From positions 1 through 64,000 of the forward strand of contig NZ_FWXT01000003.1 of assembly GCF_900176535.1 (NCBI RefSeq): 64,000 nt of DNA. Direction: 5' to 3'. This document shows positions 7,850-16,561 of this stretch, piece after piece. Below the pieces are notes generated by a model. It worked only from the letters and a program-made list of their open reading frames with translations, was not told the origin of the DNA and did not search any database. The position numbers and the translations under genes are program-made. Position 1 is the first letter of the stretch. Every line of letters begins with the position of its first letter. The stretch is from Pedobacter africanus. Lineage in GTDB: Bacteria; Bacteroidota; Bacteroidia; Sphingobacteriales; Sphingobacteriaceae.

Positions 7850-10787
7850 CTTTTGACGGTTTAGATTTAGAGAGCGTATTCAGAGCGAGCATTTTAACAG
7901 AGAGCGCTATAATTGTACCTTTTTGATTTGAACTGATGTCTAATTTGCCGTTGATCCGGGCCGCGCGCACATTCATGTTGTTGATGCCATGCCCATTGCC
8001 TGCAGATTCGAGATCAAAACCTGCCCCATTGTCTTCAAGCTGAATCTCCAATGTATCCTTATTGATTTTTGCAATGAACTGAACATGATCGGCTTTTGAA
8101 TGTTTTAAAGCATTGTGTACCGCCTCTTTAAATATCATTAAAATATTCCGGCTAAGCTCTAAAGGAAGTCTTTTGTCCATATCTTCCAGGGGAAGATCTT
8201 CCTCAAAAAAGATGTTGGTTTCGTTAAACATCTCATATCCAAATTCCTTTATGCGGCTCAGCAGCTCGTATAAAGTATCATGTTTCGGGTTTAAAGACCA
8301 TAATATGTCCTTTGTACCGGTATACAGTTCATTCACATTGGTTTTTATTTTTTGAATGATCGCCTTTTTTTCGGTGTCGTTGCTATCCATCATACTGTTC
8401 AGTACTTCTGATAAGACTGATATCCGGGTAAGTTTGTTACCCAGATCGTCATGAAAATCTTCGGCGGTTTGTTTTCTGATCTTAAATTGCTCTTCCAGCT
8501 TTATTTTTAGCCTCAGTTTACGTTGTCTTTCATTTAGGTTAATGATAACGTATACAGAAAGTATGATCATCAAAACAATAATAGAAAGTATAAAGATCTT
8601 GAAAATGGTGGTCTGATAATAAGGCGGTGTAATTTCGAAACTGAAGGCGGCGACATTTGCTGAACTTATACCGTAAGGGGTGACTGCCTTTACCTGGAAA
8701 GTATATTTGCCGGGAGGCAGGGCCGTATAATTGACGGATGAATTGCTGGTGGGATGGCCAAACTTGGTGTCGAGCCCTATGAGCCGGTACTGATAGAGTA
8801 CCGCTTTTGGATTGCTGAAATAAATGCCGGTGAAATTGATGTTGAGGTGATTGCGGTTGTAAGGCAGGGAGATGGTGTTGCGGAGCTCATTTTCGTTATA
8901 GGTGGCCTGAAGGTTGTTTTGCCCCCCTTTTTTGTTCTGGGACAATACGCCTGCAGAATTGATGAAAACATAGGGCCTGCTGCTTGCTGAAGGGCTGGCT
9001 GTATTGTCGTAAACGATGGCCCCTTTGGTGGTACCTATCCATATGTTGTTCTGATGTTCCAGAATGGCATTCTGGTTGCATTCTACCACGAGCGCATTCT
9101 CGTTGCTGTTTCTCATCAGGCTGAAATCTTTTGAATTGAGGCGGTTTATACCCCTGCCTGTTCCTACCCAGATCACCCCTTTGCTGTCGGTCAGCAATGC
9201 ATAAATATGGTCGGAAAACAGACCGTCGTTTGTACTCAGTTGTTTAACAGCATTGTTTGTCCGGTTCCAGATAACCAACCCGTTGTCGGCCGTTCCAAAA
9301 AGTATATATGGTCCCCGTTTGAGCATAGACAGGATGCTTGAACCGGAAAGGGATTTGGGTTTTAAAGGGAGTACATCCTTTTTGTTGCGGATGAGGTAAA
9401 CCCCATTCTGGGTGCCGCTGAGTACAGAATCCCTACCAATCTCCAACAGGCTGCTGGCAAAATGCCCGGTAATGCGGCTAATTTTATTGGTCTGATGCTC
9501 CATTATAAAACAACCATAATTGGTAGATAGCCAGATGTTCCGGCTACTGTCTTCCATAATGCTGTTGCAGGCGACTCCGCGACTCCCGTTGTCTATGCGC
9601 CTGAAGCGTTTATTGCTGTATATCCAGAGCCCCCCGCCAACGGTGCCTATCCAGATGCTGCCCTGGCTGTCTTTAAGCAAAAAGTTGATGCGCCGGGTGT
9701 CTTCATTATCAGAAGGGATGACTATCCTTTTGATCTGATCGTTTTTATGTACAAAAAGCCCGTCATAGGTCCCCAGCCAGATCTCATCAGGGTTGGGGCC
9801 GCTTATGATGCTCATGACAATGCTGTTTTGCAGACCTTGAGACTCGTCATAGGAGACATAACCTCCACTGTTAAACTTAAAAATGCCCGAGCCATCGGTA
9901 CCCAGCCAGATGTTATTTTCGGCATCTTTAAAAATGTGTTTGACTTCATTATCGGTAAAGCCATTTTTTGCGTTGAAATGGATTTGCAGGTTCTTGCTGA
10001 GGTACCAGGCCCCTTTGTTAGTGCCCAGCCAGATATTTCCCCTGGCATCCTGGGCAATTGCAGTAGCCTTTTTGATGATGTCAGCATAAACCCTGCTGAG
10101 CTTTCCTTTTTCGGCAATGAATATACCGTCTGTAGTCAACAGCCAGATTTTGTCTTCTGCCAGTCGGTCAACCAGGAAACCGGTGATGATCAGGTTATTT
10201 ACCTGTTTGTTTAATGATTTCGCATGCCATTTGTGGTTTTTCAAATAAAACAATCCACGCTGGTATACGGCGGCCCACACATTTCCGGAGCCATCGGTGC
10301 CCAATGCGGTTACCATTTCTGCACTGTCGGCAGTAATCCTTACCTGCTGAGTCTTTAAGCCGCTTGTTTTAAAAATCCGTCTTTCAGATATACCATAGAT
10401 CTCACCTGAAGCGCTGCTGACCAGGTCGCCCGTCCAGTTTTTGTTGCCCCTATAATTGTAAAAATTACCATTATTGTAATATGACAGTCCCCGGTCGGAA
10501 CCTATAAATAAATTGTCTTGTTTGCTGAGGGCCAGGGAAAGGATGAAATTGCTGTTCATTCCGTTGGTTTTGCCCAGGTTAACAAAGCTGCTGCCATTGA
10601 AACAGCTGAGTCCGCCCAGGGTGGCTATCCACAATCTTCTTTTCTGATCTTGCACAATGGAAGTGACCTGCGACTGTATCAGTCCGTCCTTAATGTCGTA
10701 TTGCTCAAAATTATACCTTTGACCAAGGCCTTGCAGGCCAAAGCCAGAGCAGAAAAGGGCAATGAAAACTATTTTGACGAAATGCAC
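7842..10787 (-). CDS. Beta-propeller (Reg_prop/Y_Y_Y) sensor histidine kinase
   Basis: The 981-residue membrane sensor has a signal peptide and then a long periplasmic region of repeated propeller blades (motifs such as 'D..GNIWLGTNKGAW', 'GSIWIGTVGGGL', 'GVIWVGTGRGINRL') over about residues 25-600. A Y_Y_Y domain follows (LPPGKYTFQVKA near 685), then a membrane helix near 725-750. The HisKA_3 domain has His779 in DFHDDLGNKL, and the HATPase domain has HNALKHSK and DNGAGFD with GHGI. The start is GTG at 10787; no in-frame ATG lies upstream and the signal peptide begins there. It overlaps its response regulator by 8 bp. Related sensors usually read out sugar-oligomer breakdown products, but no polysaccharide locus is adjacent, so the ligand is unknown. 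It is probably autoregulated through the site at 10848. Confidence 0.92.
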   Translation of the reverse strand: MHFVKIVFIALFCSGFGLQGLGQRYNFEQYDIKDGLIQSQVTSIVQDQKRRLWIATLGGLSCFNGSSFVNLGKTNGMNSNFILSLALSKQDNLFIGSDRGLSYYNNGNFYNYRGNKNWTGDLVSSASGEIYGISERRIFKTSGLKTQQVRITADSAEMVTALGTDGSGNVWAAVYQRGLFYLKNHKWHAKSLNKQVNNLIITGFLVDRLAEDKIWLLTTDGIFIAEKGKLSRVYADIIKKATAIAQDARGNIWLGTNKGAWYLSKNLQIHFNAKNGFTDNEVKHIFKDAENNIWLGTDGSGIFKFNSGGYVSYDESQGLQNSIVMSIISGPNPDEIWLGTYDGLFVHKNDQIKRIVIPSDNEDTRRINFLLKDSQGSIWIGTVGGGLWIYSNKRFRRIDNGSRGVACNSIMEDSSRNIWLSTNYGCFIMEHQTNKISRITGHFASSLLEIGRDSVLSGTQNGVYLIRNKKDVLPLKPKSLSGSSILSMLKRGPYILFGTADNGLVIWNRTNNAVKQLSTNDGLFSDHIYALLTDSKGVIWVGTGRGINRLNSKDFSLMRNSNENALVVECNQNAILEHQNNIWIGTTKGAIVYDNTASPSASSRPYVFINSAGVLSQNKKGGQNNLQATYNENELRNTISLPYNRNHLNINFTGIYFSNPKAVLYQYRLIGLDTKFGHPTSNSSVNYTALPPGKYTFQVKAVTPYGISSANVAAFSFEITPPYYQTTIFKIFILSIIVLMIILSVYVIINLNERQRKLRLKIKLEEQFKIRKQTAEDFHDDLGNKLTRISVLSEVLNSMMDSNDTEKKAIIQKIKTNVNELYTGTKDILWSLNPKHDTLYELLSRIKEFGYEMFNETNIFFEEDLPLEDMDKRLPLELSRNILMIFKEAVHNALKHSKADHVQFIAKINKDTLEIQLEDNGAGFDLESAGNGHGINNMNVRAARINGKLDISSNQKGTIIALSVKMLALNTLSKSKPSKDA

Positions 10788-10817
10788 GGTTTAAAGGTAA
10801 GCGGTTTTATACAACTG

Positions 10818-10863
10818 TAAATATATTTATCAGGACACAGATAAAAATAACCCTTTAAGGGGT
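10818..10863 (-). promoter_or_regulatory. Kinase promoter with upstream near-palindromic operator
   Basis: Read on the minus strand, a 16-bp site ACCCCTTAAAGGGTTA (10863-10848) is followed by exactly 22 bp and then TATATTTA (10825-10818), a one-mismatch TAnnTTTG -7 box. The predicted transcript would start about 24 nt before the GTG of the kinase gene. The 16-bp site replaces a -33 TTTG, as expected for activator-dependent promoters. Confidence 0.55.
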
Positions 10864-10945
10864 GGTTTTTGTAACAAATTTGTTTGAGTTCAAGTCAAAT
10901 CTATAATCACTTACGAAAAAAAGATAATCAGCTAAAAATAAAAAT

Positions 10946-10991
10946 ACCCCTTAAAGGGTTAGTGTTTTGTACCTGGATTCCATTAAATTTG
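10946..10991 (+). promoter_or_regulatory. VOC-araC promoter with an identical near-palindromic operator
   Basis: The plus strand carries the identical 16-bp site ACCCCTTAAAGGGTTA (10946-10961), again exactly 22 bp before TAAATTTG (10984-10991), a perfect TAnnTTTG -7 box. The VOC gene ATG is 44 bp downstream. The two copies are inverted relative to one another, each serving one of two divergent transcripts. Confidence 0.6.
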
Positions 10992-11035
10992 TTTAATGTT
11001 CAGTTAGTTGTAGGGGCTAGCATATATTTAAAGAT

Positions 11036-11398
11036 ATGGACTTTAATAAAGGGTATAGGGTAGTTTTTGTTAAGTGTAAAGAAACTTCATTGTCTTTCTT
11101 TATGAATGTTCCTGGCTTTGCCTTTTATGAGAACATCGAGATACAGGGTAAAGAATGTCCGATTTTAAAACTAAGCAATGATGATTTTGTGATGCTTGTT
11201 GAAAAGGATTGTGCAGAGAAGGAGACTATAGTTTTAAAAACAGATGACTGCCTGAGGGACTACTATTTGTTTAAACAGAAAAGTATAACCAGCCTGACGA
11301 AACCAAGGTATGTGGCTAAAGGGCTTGAACTTTGCTTTGCAGATCCAAACGGCAACCAGTTTATCATGCTCGAAGAACGTGACTATACAGATGCCTGA
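11036..11398 (+). CDS. VOC (glyoxalase/bleomycin-resistance fold) protein
   Basis: The 120-residue product has the size and strand order of a single-domain vicinal-oxygen-chelate protein: an N-terminal 'RVVFVKCKETSLSFFMNV.GF.FYE' half with the FY..V.GF pattern, and a C-terminal strand 'GLELCFADPNGNQFIMLEE' that ends with the usual DPxGN and a metal-binding-type Glu. The substrate cannot be told. It lies downstream of the +strand twin operator and 26 bp upstream of an AraC gene, so the pair probably forms one transcript. Members of this fold include glyoxalases, dioxygenases and drug-binding proteins. Confidence 0.7.
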   Translation: MDFNKGYRVVFVKCKETSLSFFMNVPGFAFYENIEIQGKECPILKLSNDDFVMLVEKDCAEKETIVLKTDDCLRDYYLFKQKSITSLTKPRYVAKGLELCFADPNGNQFIMLEERDYTDA

Positions 11399-11424
11399 AC
11401 CATTTTTTAGAAGGGATAAATTAA

Positions 11425-12282
11425 ATGAAGTACAACAGGATATTGGTAAATAAGAACGAGATCATAAGCGAGGTTACTTATGGTGCTTATTATCCAATGC
11501 TTACCGGTAAGTACGCATTTAATGCAGTTTTTACAGGAGAGGTGGATTACACCATCGAGAAACGCGCTGTAACGCTGGTTCCGGGAAGCTTTATTTTTCT
11601 GAACCACGATACCTGTTACTCCAGCAGGATCGATTCGCCGGTAGAGGTAAATACTTTTTCGGTTTGGTTTGATCCTGAGTTTGTACGGGATTTTGAATAC
11701 ACCAACTTTTCGGATGAAAGAACTTTATTGGATTGCCCGGAAGTATTTAAGCAGCAACAGCCGCGTTTTATAGAATCTATTTACACCCTCAACGGTGACG
11801 TTAAATTCAATCTGCTGCACCTGGCCAGGCACCTTGAAAAAGGTACCAACGACCAACTCCTGTTAAATGAATACCTTAACCATTGCCTGATCAATTATTA
11901 TAGTCTCTACCACTCTGAAATCATCCGAAGGGAAGATGCCCTGAAATTTCTGAGCTGTGCCACAAAAACCGAGATCTTAAGGCGTTTGTCGCTTGCACGG
12001 GATTACATGATCAGCAATTACAATAAGAACATACGCCTGGACGACATTGCGCAAATGGCCTGTTTATCAGTAAATCATTTGCTGCGTACTTTTAAACAGG
12101 CCTATCAGCAGTCACCCCATCAGTTTTTAACAAAAGTAAGGCTCCAGCAGGCCAAGCACCTGCTGAAGAATACGGACTATCCTGTAAATGAAATTGTAGA
12201 CATTGTAGGTTTTGAATGCCCAAGTTCTTTCATCCGGCTTTTCAGAAATTCTTTTAACATCACCCCAGGTCAATACAGATAG
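11425..12282 (+). CDS. AraC-family transcriptional regulator
   Basis: The 285-residue product has an N-terminal cupin-like sensing domain of about 140 residues (the VTLVPGSFIFLNHDT segment is typical) and a C-terminal double helix-turn-helix of about 100 residues. The latter contains ARDYMISNYNKNIRLDDIAQ, LLRTFKQAYQQSPHQFL and the signature FECPSSFIRLFRNSFNITPGQYR. It follows the VOC gene by 26 bp and is likely autoregulated with it. AraC proteins commonly act on adjacent genes, so it is one of two candidates for the 16-bp site upstream of this transcript. Confidence 0.92.
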   Translation: MKYNRILVNKNEIISEVTYGAYYPMLTGKYAFNAVFTGEVDYTIEKRAVTLVPGSFIFLNHDTCYSSRIDSPVEVNTFSVWFDPEFVRDFEYTNFSDERTLLDCPEVFKQQQPRFIESIYTLNGDVKFNLLHLARHLEKGTNDQLLLNEYLNHCLINYYSLYHSEIIRREDALKFLSCATKTEILRRLSLARDYMISNYNKNIRLDDIAQMACLSVNHLLRTFKQAYQQSPHQFLTKVRLQQAKHLLKNTDYPVNEIVDIVGFECPSSFIRLFRNSFNITPGQYR

Positions 12283-12370
12283 CTTAATGTATTGATTTTC
12301 TTACATTTAAAAGTGTTATCGGCATATCGTTTCTTATCGGATTCCTGGAAATTTAATAAAAAAAGAAACC

Positions 12371-12796
12371 ATGAGAACAACGATTTTAATGAGTCTGGCT
12401 GTACTGGGTATAGTCGCATTCACCTCATCAATTGATCCTGTTAAAGGCCTTAATGCAAAACCTGACCTGGTTATTGGTGCCTTTATTGATGCGCAAATGC
12501 ACAATGATGCAAAACTGATCAAGGTGATCCTGGATGATGATGCGGTGATCAACGTGAGCAGGGGCAAAACAATCATAAAGCATACTAAAAACGAACTGCT
12601 GAGTTTTTATAAGAAAATCGGTTATGTGACCCTTAACTGTAAAGCCAGCTACGAAATCCTTTCAGAAAGTGAAAGTGTGATCGTATCGAGGGTCGATTTT
12701 AAATTTGACCATTTTACACAGCAGAATTTTTTGACCATTCAGAAGGATAAAGACAATAATTGGAAAGTCGTAAATGTCAACAGATTTAATGTTTAA
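12371..12796 (+). CDS. Exported NTF2-like/lumazine-binding-like small protein
   Basis: The 141-residue product has a short N-terminal hydrophobic segment (residues 4-20) that may be a signal peptide. A compact alpha+beta domain follows (VIGAFIDAQMHNDAKLIKVIL, DDAVINVSRGK, then strands ending NNWKVVNVNRFNV). This is the pattern of SnoaL/NTF2-like or Lumazine_bd_2 family proteins found widely in Bacteroidota. No catalytic residues can be assigned. It appears to be transcribed alone, and a strong terminator is found 114 bp beyond its stop. Confidence 0.6.
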   Translation: MRTTILMSLAVLGIVAFTSSIDPVKGLNAKPDLVIGAFIDAQMHNDAKLIKVILDDDAVINVSRGKTIIKHTKNELLSFYKKIGYVTLNCKASYEILSESESVIVSRVDFKFDHFTQQNFLTIQKDKDNNWKVVNVNRFNV

Positions 12797-12910
12797 TTAA
12801 CAATATGGTGATTTTCGCTTATTGGCAAATGACCTGTTACCTTAAATTTGAAACCAGGAAGCCCATTATATAAATTTGGATGAATTTAATTTGGGTTAGT
12901 TAATAATAAG

Positions 12911-12940
12911 GTCATCCGATGAGTCCGGATGACTTTTTTT
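12911..12940 (+). terminator. Intrinsic terminator
   Basis: Stem GTCATCCG/CGGATGAC (12911-12918 with 12926-12933) is followed by seven T. It lies between convergent genes. It serves the NTF2-like gene on + and may also stop minus-strand transcripts of the sigma/membrane-protein pair. Confidence 0.8.
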
Positions 12941-12943
12941 ATT

Positions 12944-13540
12944 TTAGTGGGAGCTAAACTGCTCTCTCAGACGTTCAAATTTTTCAATCAGCAAGGCAAT
13001 CCGCTCTTTTTCTTTTTTCATCACCGCTCTCCGCACCAGTGTAGAGCAGAAAATCATCCAGCCAAAGGTCAGGAATATAATTAGATATTGCAGCCAGCTA
13101 TCGAAATAAGCAAGAATTTCAAAAAAGTAGAGCACGATACCCAGACTTAAGCCAATTGCATATACCCAGTACATTTTATTGTAAAGGTTAAAACGGCTGA
13201 TCTGGTAGAGTTTTAAACTGACAAGAAACTCATTGGGATGGGTAGTGAAGTCGTTATCCGCTAGGAGTCTGTGGCTCCGGTACAGCATAAAAACCGAGAT
13301 GGCGATGGCCAGCAGGAACAAGGTGATGCCGGCATGGGTAGTCCAGGAACTGAAATCGAAAAACAACCATAAGCTGGCTACGGCTACAAAAGATATGGCC
13401 ATGCCAGCAATGTTCAATATGGATTTGCTGCGAATGGCGCTTACTTCTTTTTTTGCCTGTTTCAGCATTTCATCCGACGAGATTTTAACCTCAACAGTAT
13501 GTGCTTGCCAAAGCGATTGTATGTGATCAAATTCTTGCAT
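12944..13540 (-). CDS. Four-helix membrane protein paired with an ECF sigma factor (putative anti-sigma)
   Basis: The 198-residue protein has about 45 soluble N-terminal residues, four hydrophobic helices in two pairs (about 42-62, 67-88, 122-142, 147-168) and a basic/acidic C-terminal tail. It overlaps the upstream ECF sigma gene by 14 bp, so the two are translationally coupled. By position it is the obvious candidate for a membrane anti-sigma factor, but no FecR, zinc-finger ZAS or RskA signature is visible. The role is inferred from context only. The sequence does not match a family I can name. Confidence 0.65.
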   Translation of the reverse strand: MQEFDHIQSLWQAHTVEVKISSDEMLKQAKKEVSAIRSKSILNIAGMAISFVAVASLWLFFDFSSWTTHAGITLFLLAIAISVFMLYRSHRLLADNDFTTHPNEFLVSLKLYQISRFNLYNKMYWVYAIGLSLGIVLYFFEILAYFDSWLQYLIIFLTFGWMIFCSTLVRRAVMKKEKERIALLIEKFERLREQFSSH

Positions 13541-14024
13541 GCTGATTGTATAATTCTGTAAGTTTTAATTTAATGCGGTGGATCTTTACCCGGAGATTAC
13601 CTTCACTGATACCCGAAATGTCTGCGATTTCATTGTAAGGCAACTCATCGAGCACCATCGTAATGATCAGGCGGTCGTTCTCTTCCAGTTTGGATATGGA
13701 TTTGTAAAGCAATGCAATCTGTTCATTTTTCTCTGAAAGTTCTTCCGGCCTGTTCTCTATGATATTATCCGTAAGTTCGTCTTTTGCCTGTCTTTTCTCT
13801 GATCTTAAATAAGTTAAGCAGGTATTTACCGCAATTCTATAGATCCATGTTGAGATCAGGGATTTGTTCCTGAATTTGTCCAGGTTTTGCCAGACCTTTA
13901 AAAAGGTTTCCTGCAAAAGATCATTGGCAGCATCTTCGTCTCCCGTATAGCCATAACACAAATGGAATATCTTTTTAGAATTTGTATCGAAAATTTGTTT
14001 AAATAACTGATCCTTTTTTTCCAT
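13527..14024 (-). CDS. ECF RNA polymerase sigma factor
   Basis: The 165-residue sigma-70 family protein has only regions 2 and 4. Region 2 is at about 10-75 (HLCYGYTGDEDAANDLLQET, then FLKVWQNLDKF and STWIYRIAVNTCLTYLR). Region 4 is at about 110-160 (ISKLEENDRLIITMVLDELP, then EIADISGISEGNLRVKIHRIK). It heads a two-gene minus-strand operon with the membrane protein at 12944. Unlike the three other ECF sigmas in the window it is not next to FecR or a TonB receptor, so its signal is of a different kind. Confidence 0.92.
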   Translation of the reverse strand: MEKKDQLFKQIFDTNSKKIFHLCYGYTGDEDAANDLLQETFLKVWQNLDKFRNKSLISTWIYRIAVNTCLTYLRSEKRQAKDELTDNIIENRPEELSEKNEQIALLYKSISKLEENDRLIITMVLDELPYNEIADISGISEGNLRVKIHRIKLKLTELYNQHARI

Positions 14025-14101
14025 TAATTAAAGGCTAATGGTGGTTAGATAGCTGCGGTTTAAAAATGTTACAGCGTTAATAAGGGCAAAAATAATAAAT
14101 G

Positions 14102-14132
14102 TTTGCGGGCTTGGCGCAATTAATTACTTTTG
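14102..14132 (+). promoter_or_regulatory. Promoter of the dicarboxylate symporter gene
   Basis: TTTG at 14102-14105, a 19-bp spacer, and TACTTTTG at 14125-14132 form a perfect Bacteroidota promoter. It lies 24 bp before the ATG at 14157, which supports that start over a TTG at 14130 that falls inside the -7 box. Confidence 0.8.
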
Positions 14133-14156
14133 TTGCAAATCAAACAAACCTTGTAT

Positions 14157-15584
14157 ATGAAACAAAACCGGGCCGGGTTAATCACTTTGTCGTTTATCAC
14201 CATTGCAGCATTGTTAGGTGTGCTAAAGGACTTTAACATAGTTAATGTTCCGGAAAATGTAATGATGGCAACCCGCTGGCTGCTGGCCATTGAGCTGGTA
14301 GCTTACGCAATAATAAGGAAGAACCTGACTACCTGGATACTGGTATGCATGGTGCTGGGCGTATTTGTGGGGATCGATTATCCGCATGTAGCCGTAGCCT
14401 TGCAGCCTTTGAGTAAAGGCTTTATCAAACTGGTTAAAACCATTGTAGGTCCTATTCTCTTTGGTACCCTGGTGTATGGTATTGCCGGTCATTCCGACCT
14501 GAAGCAGGTAGGGCGTATGGCCTGGAAATCGATGTTGTATTTCTATTTTGCCACTACAATAGCCCTGTTTATCGGATTGGCTGCCATCAACCTTACCCAG
14601 GCTGGTGTTGGTGTAGACATCCAGAATATGCCACATAATGAGCTGCCAAAACCTGTAAAAGATGCGGCAGATGAAAGCATACTGAGCACATTGCCTGAAG
14701 GGGTGCACTGGCTGTATAAGACCCTGGCCTTTTTCAGGAATATTTTCCCGGAGAATATTGTGAAGTCTGTTTACGATGCGCAGATCCTGCAGATCGTAAT
14801 CTTTTCGGTTATTTTTGGTGTTGGTCTGGCGATGGTTGATGAAAAGAAACGCAAGCCTATGGTTGATTTCTGTGAAAGCCTGTCGGAAACCATGTTTAAG
14901 TTTACCAATGTCATCATGTATTTTGCCCCAATTGGGGTAGGTGCAGCTATGGCCTATACGGTGGGGCATATGGGAGTAGATATCCTGAAGCACCTCTTTA
15001 TGCTGGTCGCTACATTGTATATGGCTTTAATAGCCTTTATACTTATTGTATTACTGCCAATCGCCCTGTACATCAAGCTTCCGATAATGAAATTTATCAG
15101 TGCCATTAAGGAGCCGGTTTCCATTGCTTTTGCCACCACGAGTTCTGATGCCGCACTGCCTAAGGCCATGAGCCAAATGGAAAAATTTGGTGTGCCCCGT
15201 AAAATCGTATCATTTGTAATTCCTACTGGGTATAGCTTTAACCTGGATGGAACCACACTTTACTTATCGCTTGCTTCTATATTTGTGGCGCAGGCTGCAG
15301 GGATGCACCTGAGTTTTGGTGAGCAGCTGCTGATTGTATTTACATTGATGATCACCAGCAAAGGCGTGGCTGCCATACCAAGGGCATCATTAATTATTTT
15401 GATTGCAACTGCAGACCAGTTTGGCCTGCCAACATTTATCATCGCCGCCATTCTGGGGATTGATGAGCTGATGGATATGGGACGGACCTCTTTAAACGTT
15501 ATAGGAAATTGTCTGGCCACGGTAGTGATTGCCAAATGGGAGGGTGAGTACAACCCGGATCAGGTTGAAATTAAAGAAGCATAA
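14157..15584 (+). CDS. Dicarboxylate/amino acid:cation symporter (DAACS family)
   Basis: Inner-membrane transporter that takes up a C4-dicarboxylate or acidic amino acid with Na+ or H+. The 475-residue product has about eight membrane helices. Hallmarks of the family are visible in order: the serine-rich loop FATTSSDAALPKAMSQMEK (HP1), the VIPTGYSFNLDGTTLYLSLA helix (TM7), and the second re-entrant loop with TSKGVAAIPRAS (HP2) before MGRTSLNVIGN. About 80 extra N-terminal residues form two hydrophobic helices before the conserved core. It is followed 3 bp later by a small membrane-anchored protein gene, so the two are co-transcribed. Confidence 0.92.
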   Translation: MKQNRAGLITLSFITIAALLGVLKDFNIVNVPENVMMATRWLLAIELVAYAIIRKNLTTWILVCMVLGVFVGIDYPHVAVALQPLSKGFIKLVKTIVGPILFGTLVYGIAGHSDLKQVGRMAWKSMLYFYFATTIALFIGLAAINLTQAGVGVDIQNMPHNELPKPVKDAADESILSTLPEGVHWLYKTLAFFRNIFPENIVKSVYDAQILQIVIFSVIFGVGLAMVDEKKRKPMVDFCESLSETMFKFTNVIMYFAPIGVGAAMAYTVGHMGVDILKHLFMLVATLYMALIAFILIVLLPIALYIKLPIMKFISAIKEPVSIAFATTSSDAALPKAMSQMEKFGVPRKIVSFVIPTGYSFNLDGTTLYLSLASIFVAQAAGMHLSFGEQLLIVFTLMITSKGVAAIPRASLIILIATADQFGLPTFIIAAILGIDELMDMGRTSLNVIGNCLATVVIAKWEGEYNPDQVEIKEA

Positions 15585-15587
15585 TAT

Positions 15588-16112
15588 ATGAGTACCAAAG
15601 CAAAAAAAATATTTTTAGCACTAACTATTATTGTCCCTTTTCTGGCTTATTGCATCATTTATTATGTGCCAATGTTCAGGAATGCGCCGTTTAAATTGAA
15701 GGAATTTGAGTCTATTGAATTTAAGTGGGGGTTGGGAAACAATCTCGAAAATTCCTACAATTCGGCTACTGGTGACTATCAATATGTAAATGCCCAGGAT
15801 TCACTGATCAAAACCAATGTAAAACTCAGAAAAGATGATATCCTCTACTTACATTCTAAGGCAAGTGAATTGGGCTTTTGGAACTTTCCGGACCTGATAG
15901 CCAATGCGGGTACCAATCTGGACTCTTCTAAGGTATTGCGCTATGTGATGGTGTTCAATTACAAAACCAAGTCTAAAAAGGTAATATATCTTACCGATTA
16001 TACCGAAATACAAAAGCTGAAGGGGCTGGCCGAGCAGATGAAAACGCTGTTGATGCAGAGCATTAATGATGCAGAAGAACGCTACGGAAAGAAAGAAGCT
16101 TTAAAAAACTAA
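15588..16112 (+). CDS. Hypothetical protein with an N-terminal membrane anchor
   Basis: The 174-residue product starts with a basic stretch and one hydrophobic helix (about residues 7-27), followed by a soluble, probably periplasmic domain rich in Lys and Asp. No family recognised. Its start codon is 3 bp after the symporter stop, so it is almost certainly translated from the same mRNA. The association with the transporter may be functional or just transcriptional read-through. No lipobox is present. Confidence 0.65.
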   Translation: MSTKAKKIFLALTIIVPFLAYCIIYYVPMFRNAPFKLKEFESIEFKWGLGNNLENSYNSATGDYQYVNAQDSLIKTNVKLRKDDILYLHSKASELGFWNFPDLIANAGTNLDSSKVLRYVMVFNYKTKSKKVIYLTDYTEIQKLKGLAEQMKTLLMQSINDAEERYGKKEALKN

Positions 16113-16116
16113 ATGA

Positions 16117-16149
16117 GTTGTGTATTTAGAAAATAAAGTTCTATATTTG
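16117..16149 (+). promoter_or_regulatory. rplU-rpmA promoter
   Basis: GTTG at 16117-16120, a 21-bp spacer, and TATATTTG at 16142-16149 give a good Bacteroidota promoter with a perfect -7 box. The leader to the rplU ATG is about 40 nt and very A/T rich. Confidence 0.7.
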
Positions 16150-16194
16150 CACCTCGATAAAAATAAACAATTTAAAAATAATAATTAATTAACA

Positions 16195-16506
16195 ATGTAC
16201 GCAATAGTAAATATAGCAGGACAGCAATTCAAAGTTGCAAAAGACCAGCACCTTTTTGTACACCGTTTACAAGGGGATGAAGGCGCTAGTATTGAATTTG
16301 ACAATGTATTGTTGGTTGAAGACGGTGGTAAAATCTCTGTAGGAGCTCCTGCATTGAAAGGCGCAACAGTTTCAGCTAAAATCGTGTCTCATTTAAAAGG
16401 TGATAAAGTAATCGTTTTCAAAAAGAAACGCAGAAAAGGTTACAAGAAGAAAAATGGTCACCGTCAGTATTTCACTAAGATCCAGATCTCTGGTATCAGT
16501 TTATAA
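16195..16506 (+). CDS. rplU: 50S ribosomal protein L21
   Basis: The 103-residue protein is full length for bL21 and begins with the family N-terminus MYAIVNIAGQQFKV. The C-terminal rRNA-binding segment is KKKRRKGYKKKNGHRQYFTKIQI. It is a component of the large ribosomal subunit that contacts 23S rRNA domain I/II. It is followed by rpmA 55 bp downstream in the order conserved across bacteria. Confidence 0.98.
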   Translation: MYAIVNIAGQQFKVAKDQHLFVHRLQGDEGASIEFDNVLLVEDGGKISVGAPALKGATVSAKIVSHLKGDKVIVFKKKRRKGYKKKNGHRQYFTKIQISGISL

Positions 16507-16561
16507 TTATTGTTAAACATAAGGTTACCTGCATTAGGTAGTTGATAAAATATAAAACAAG

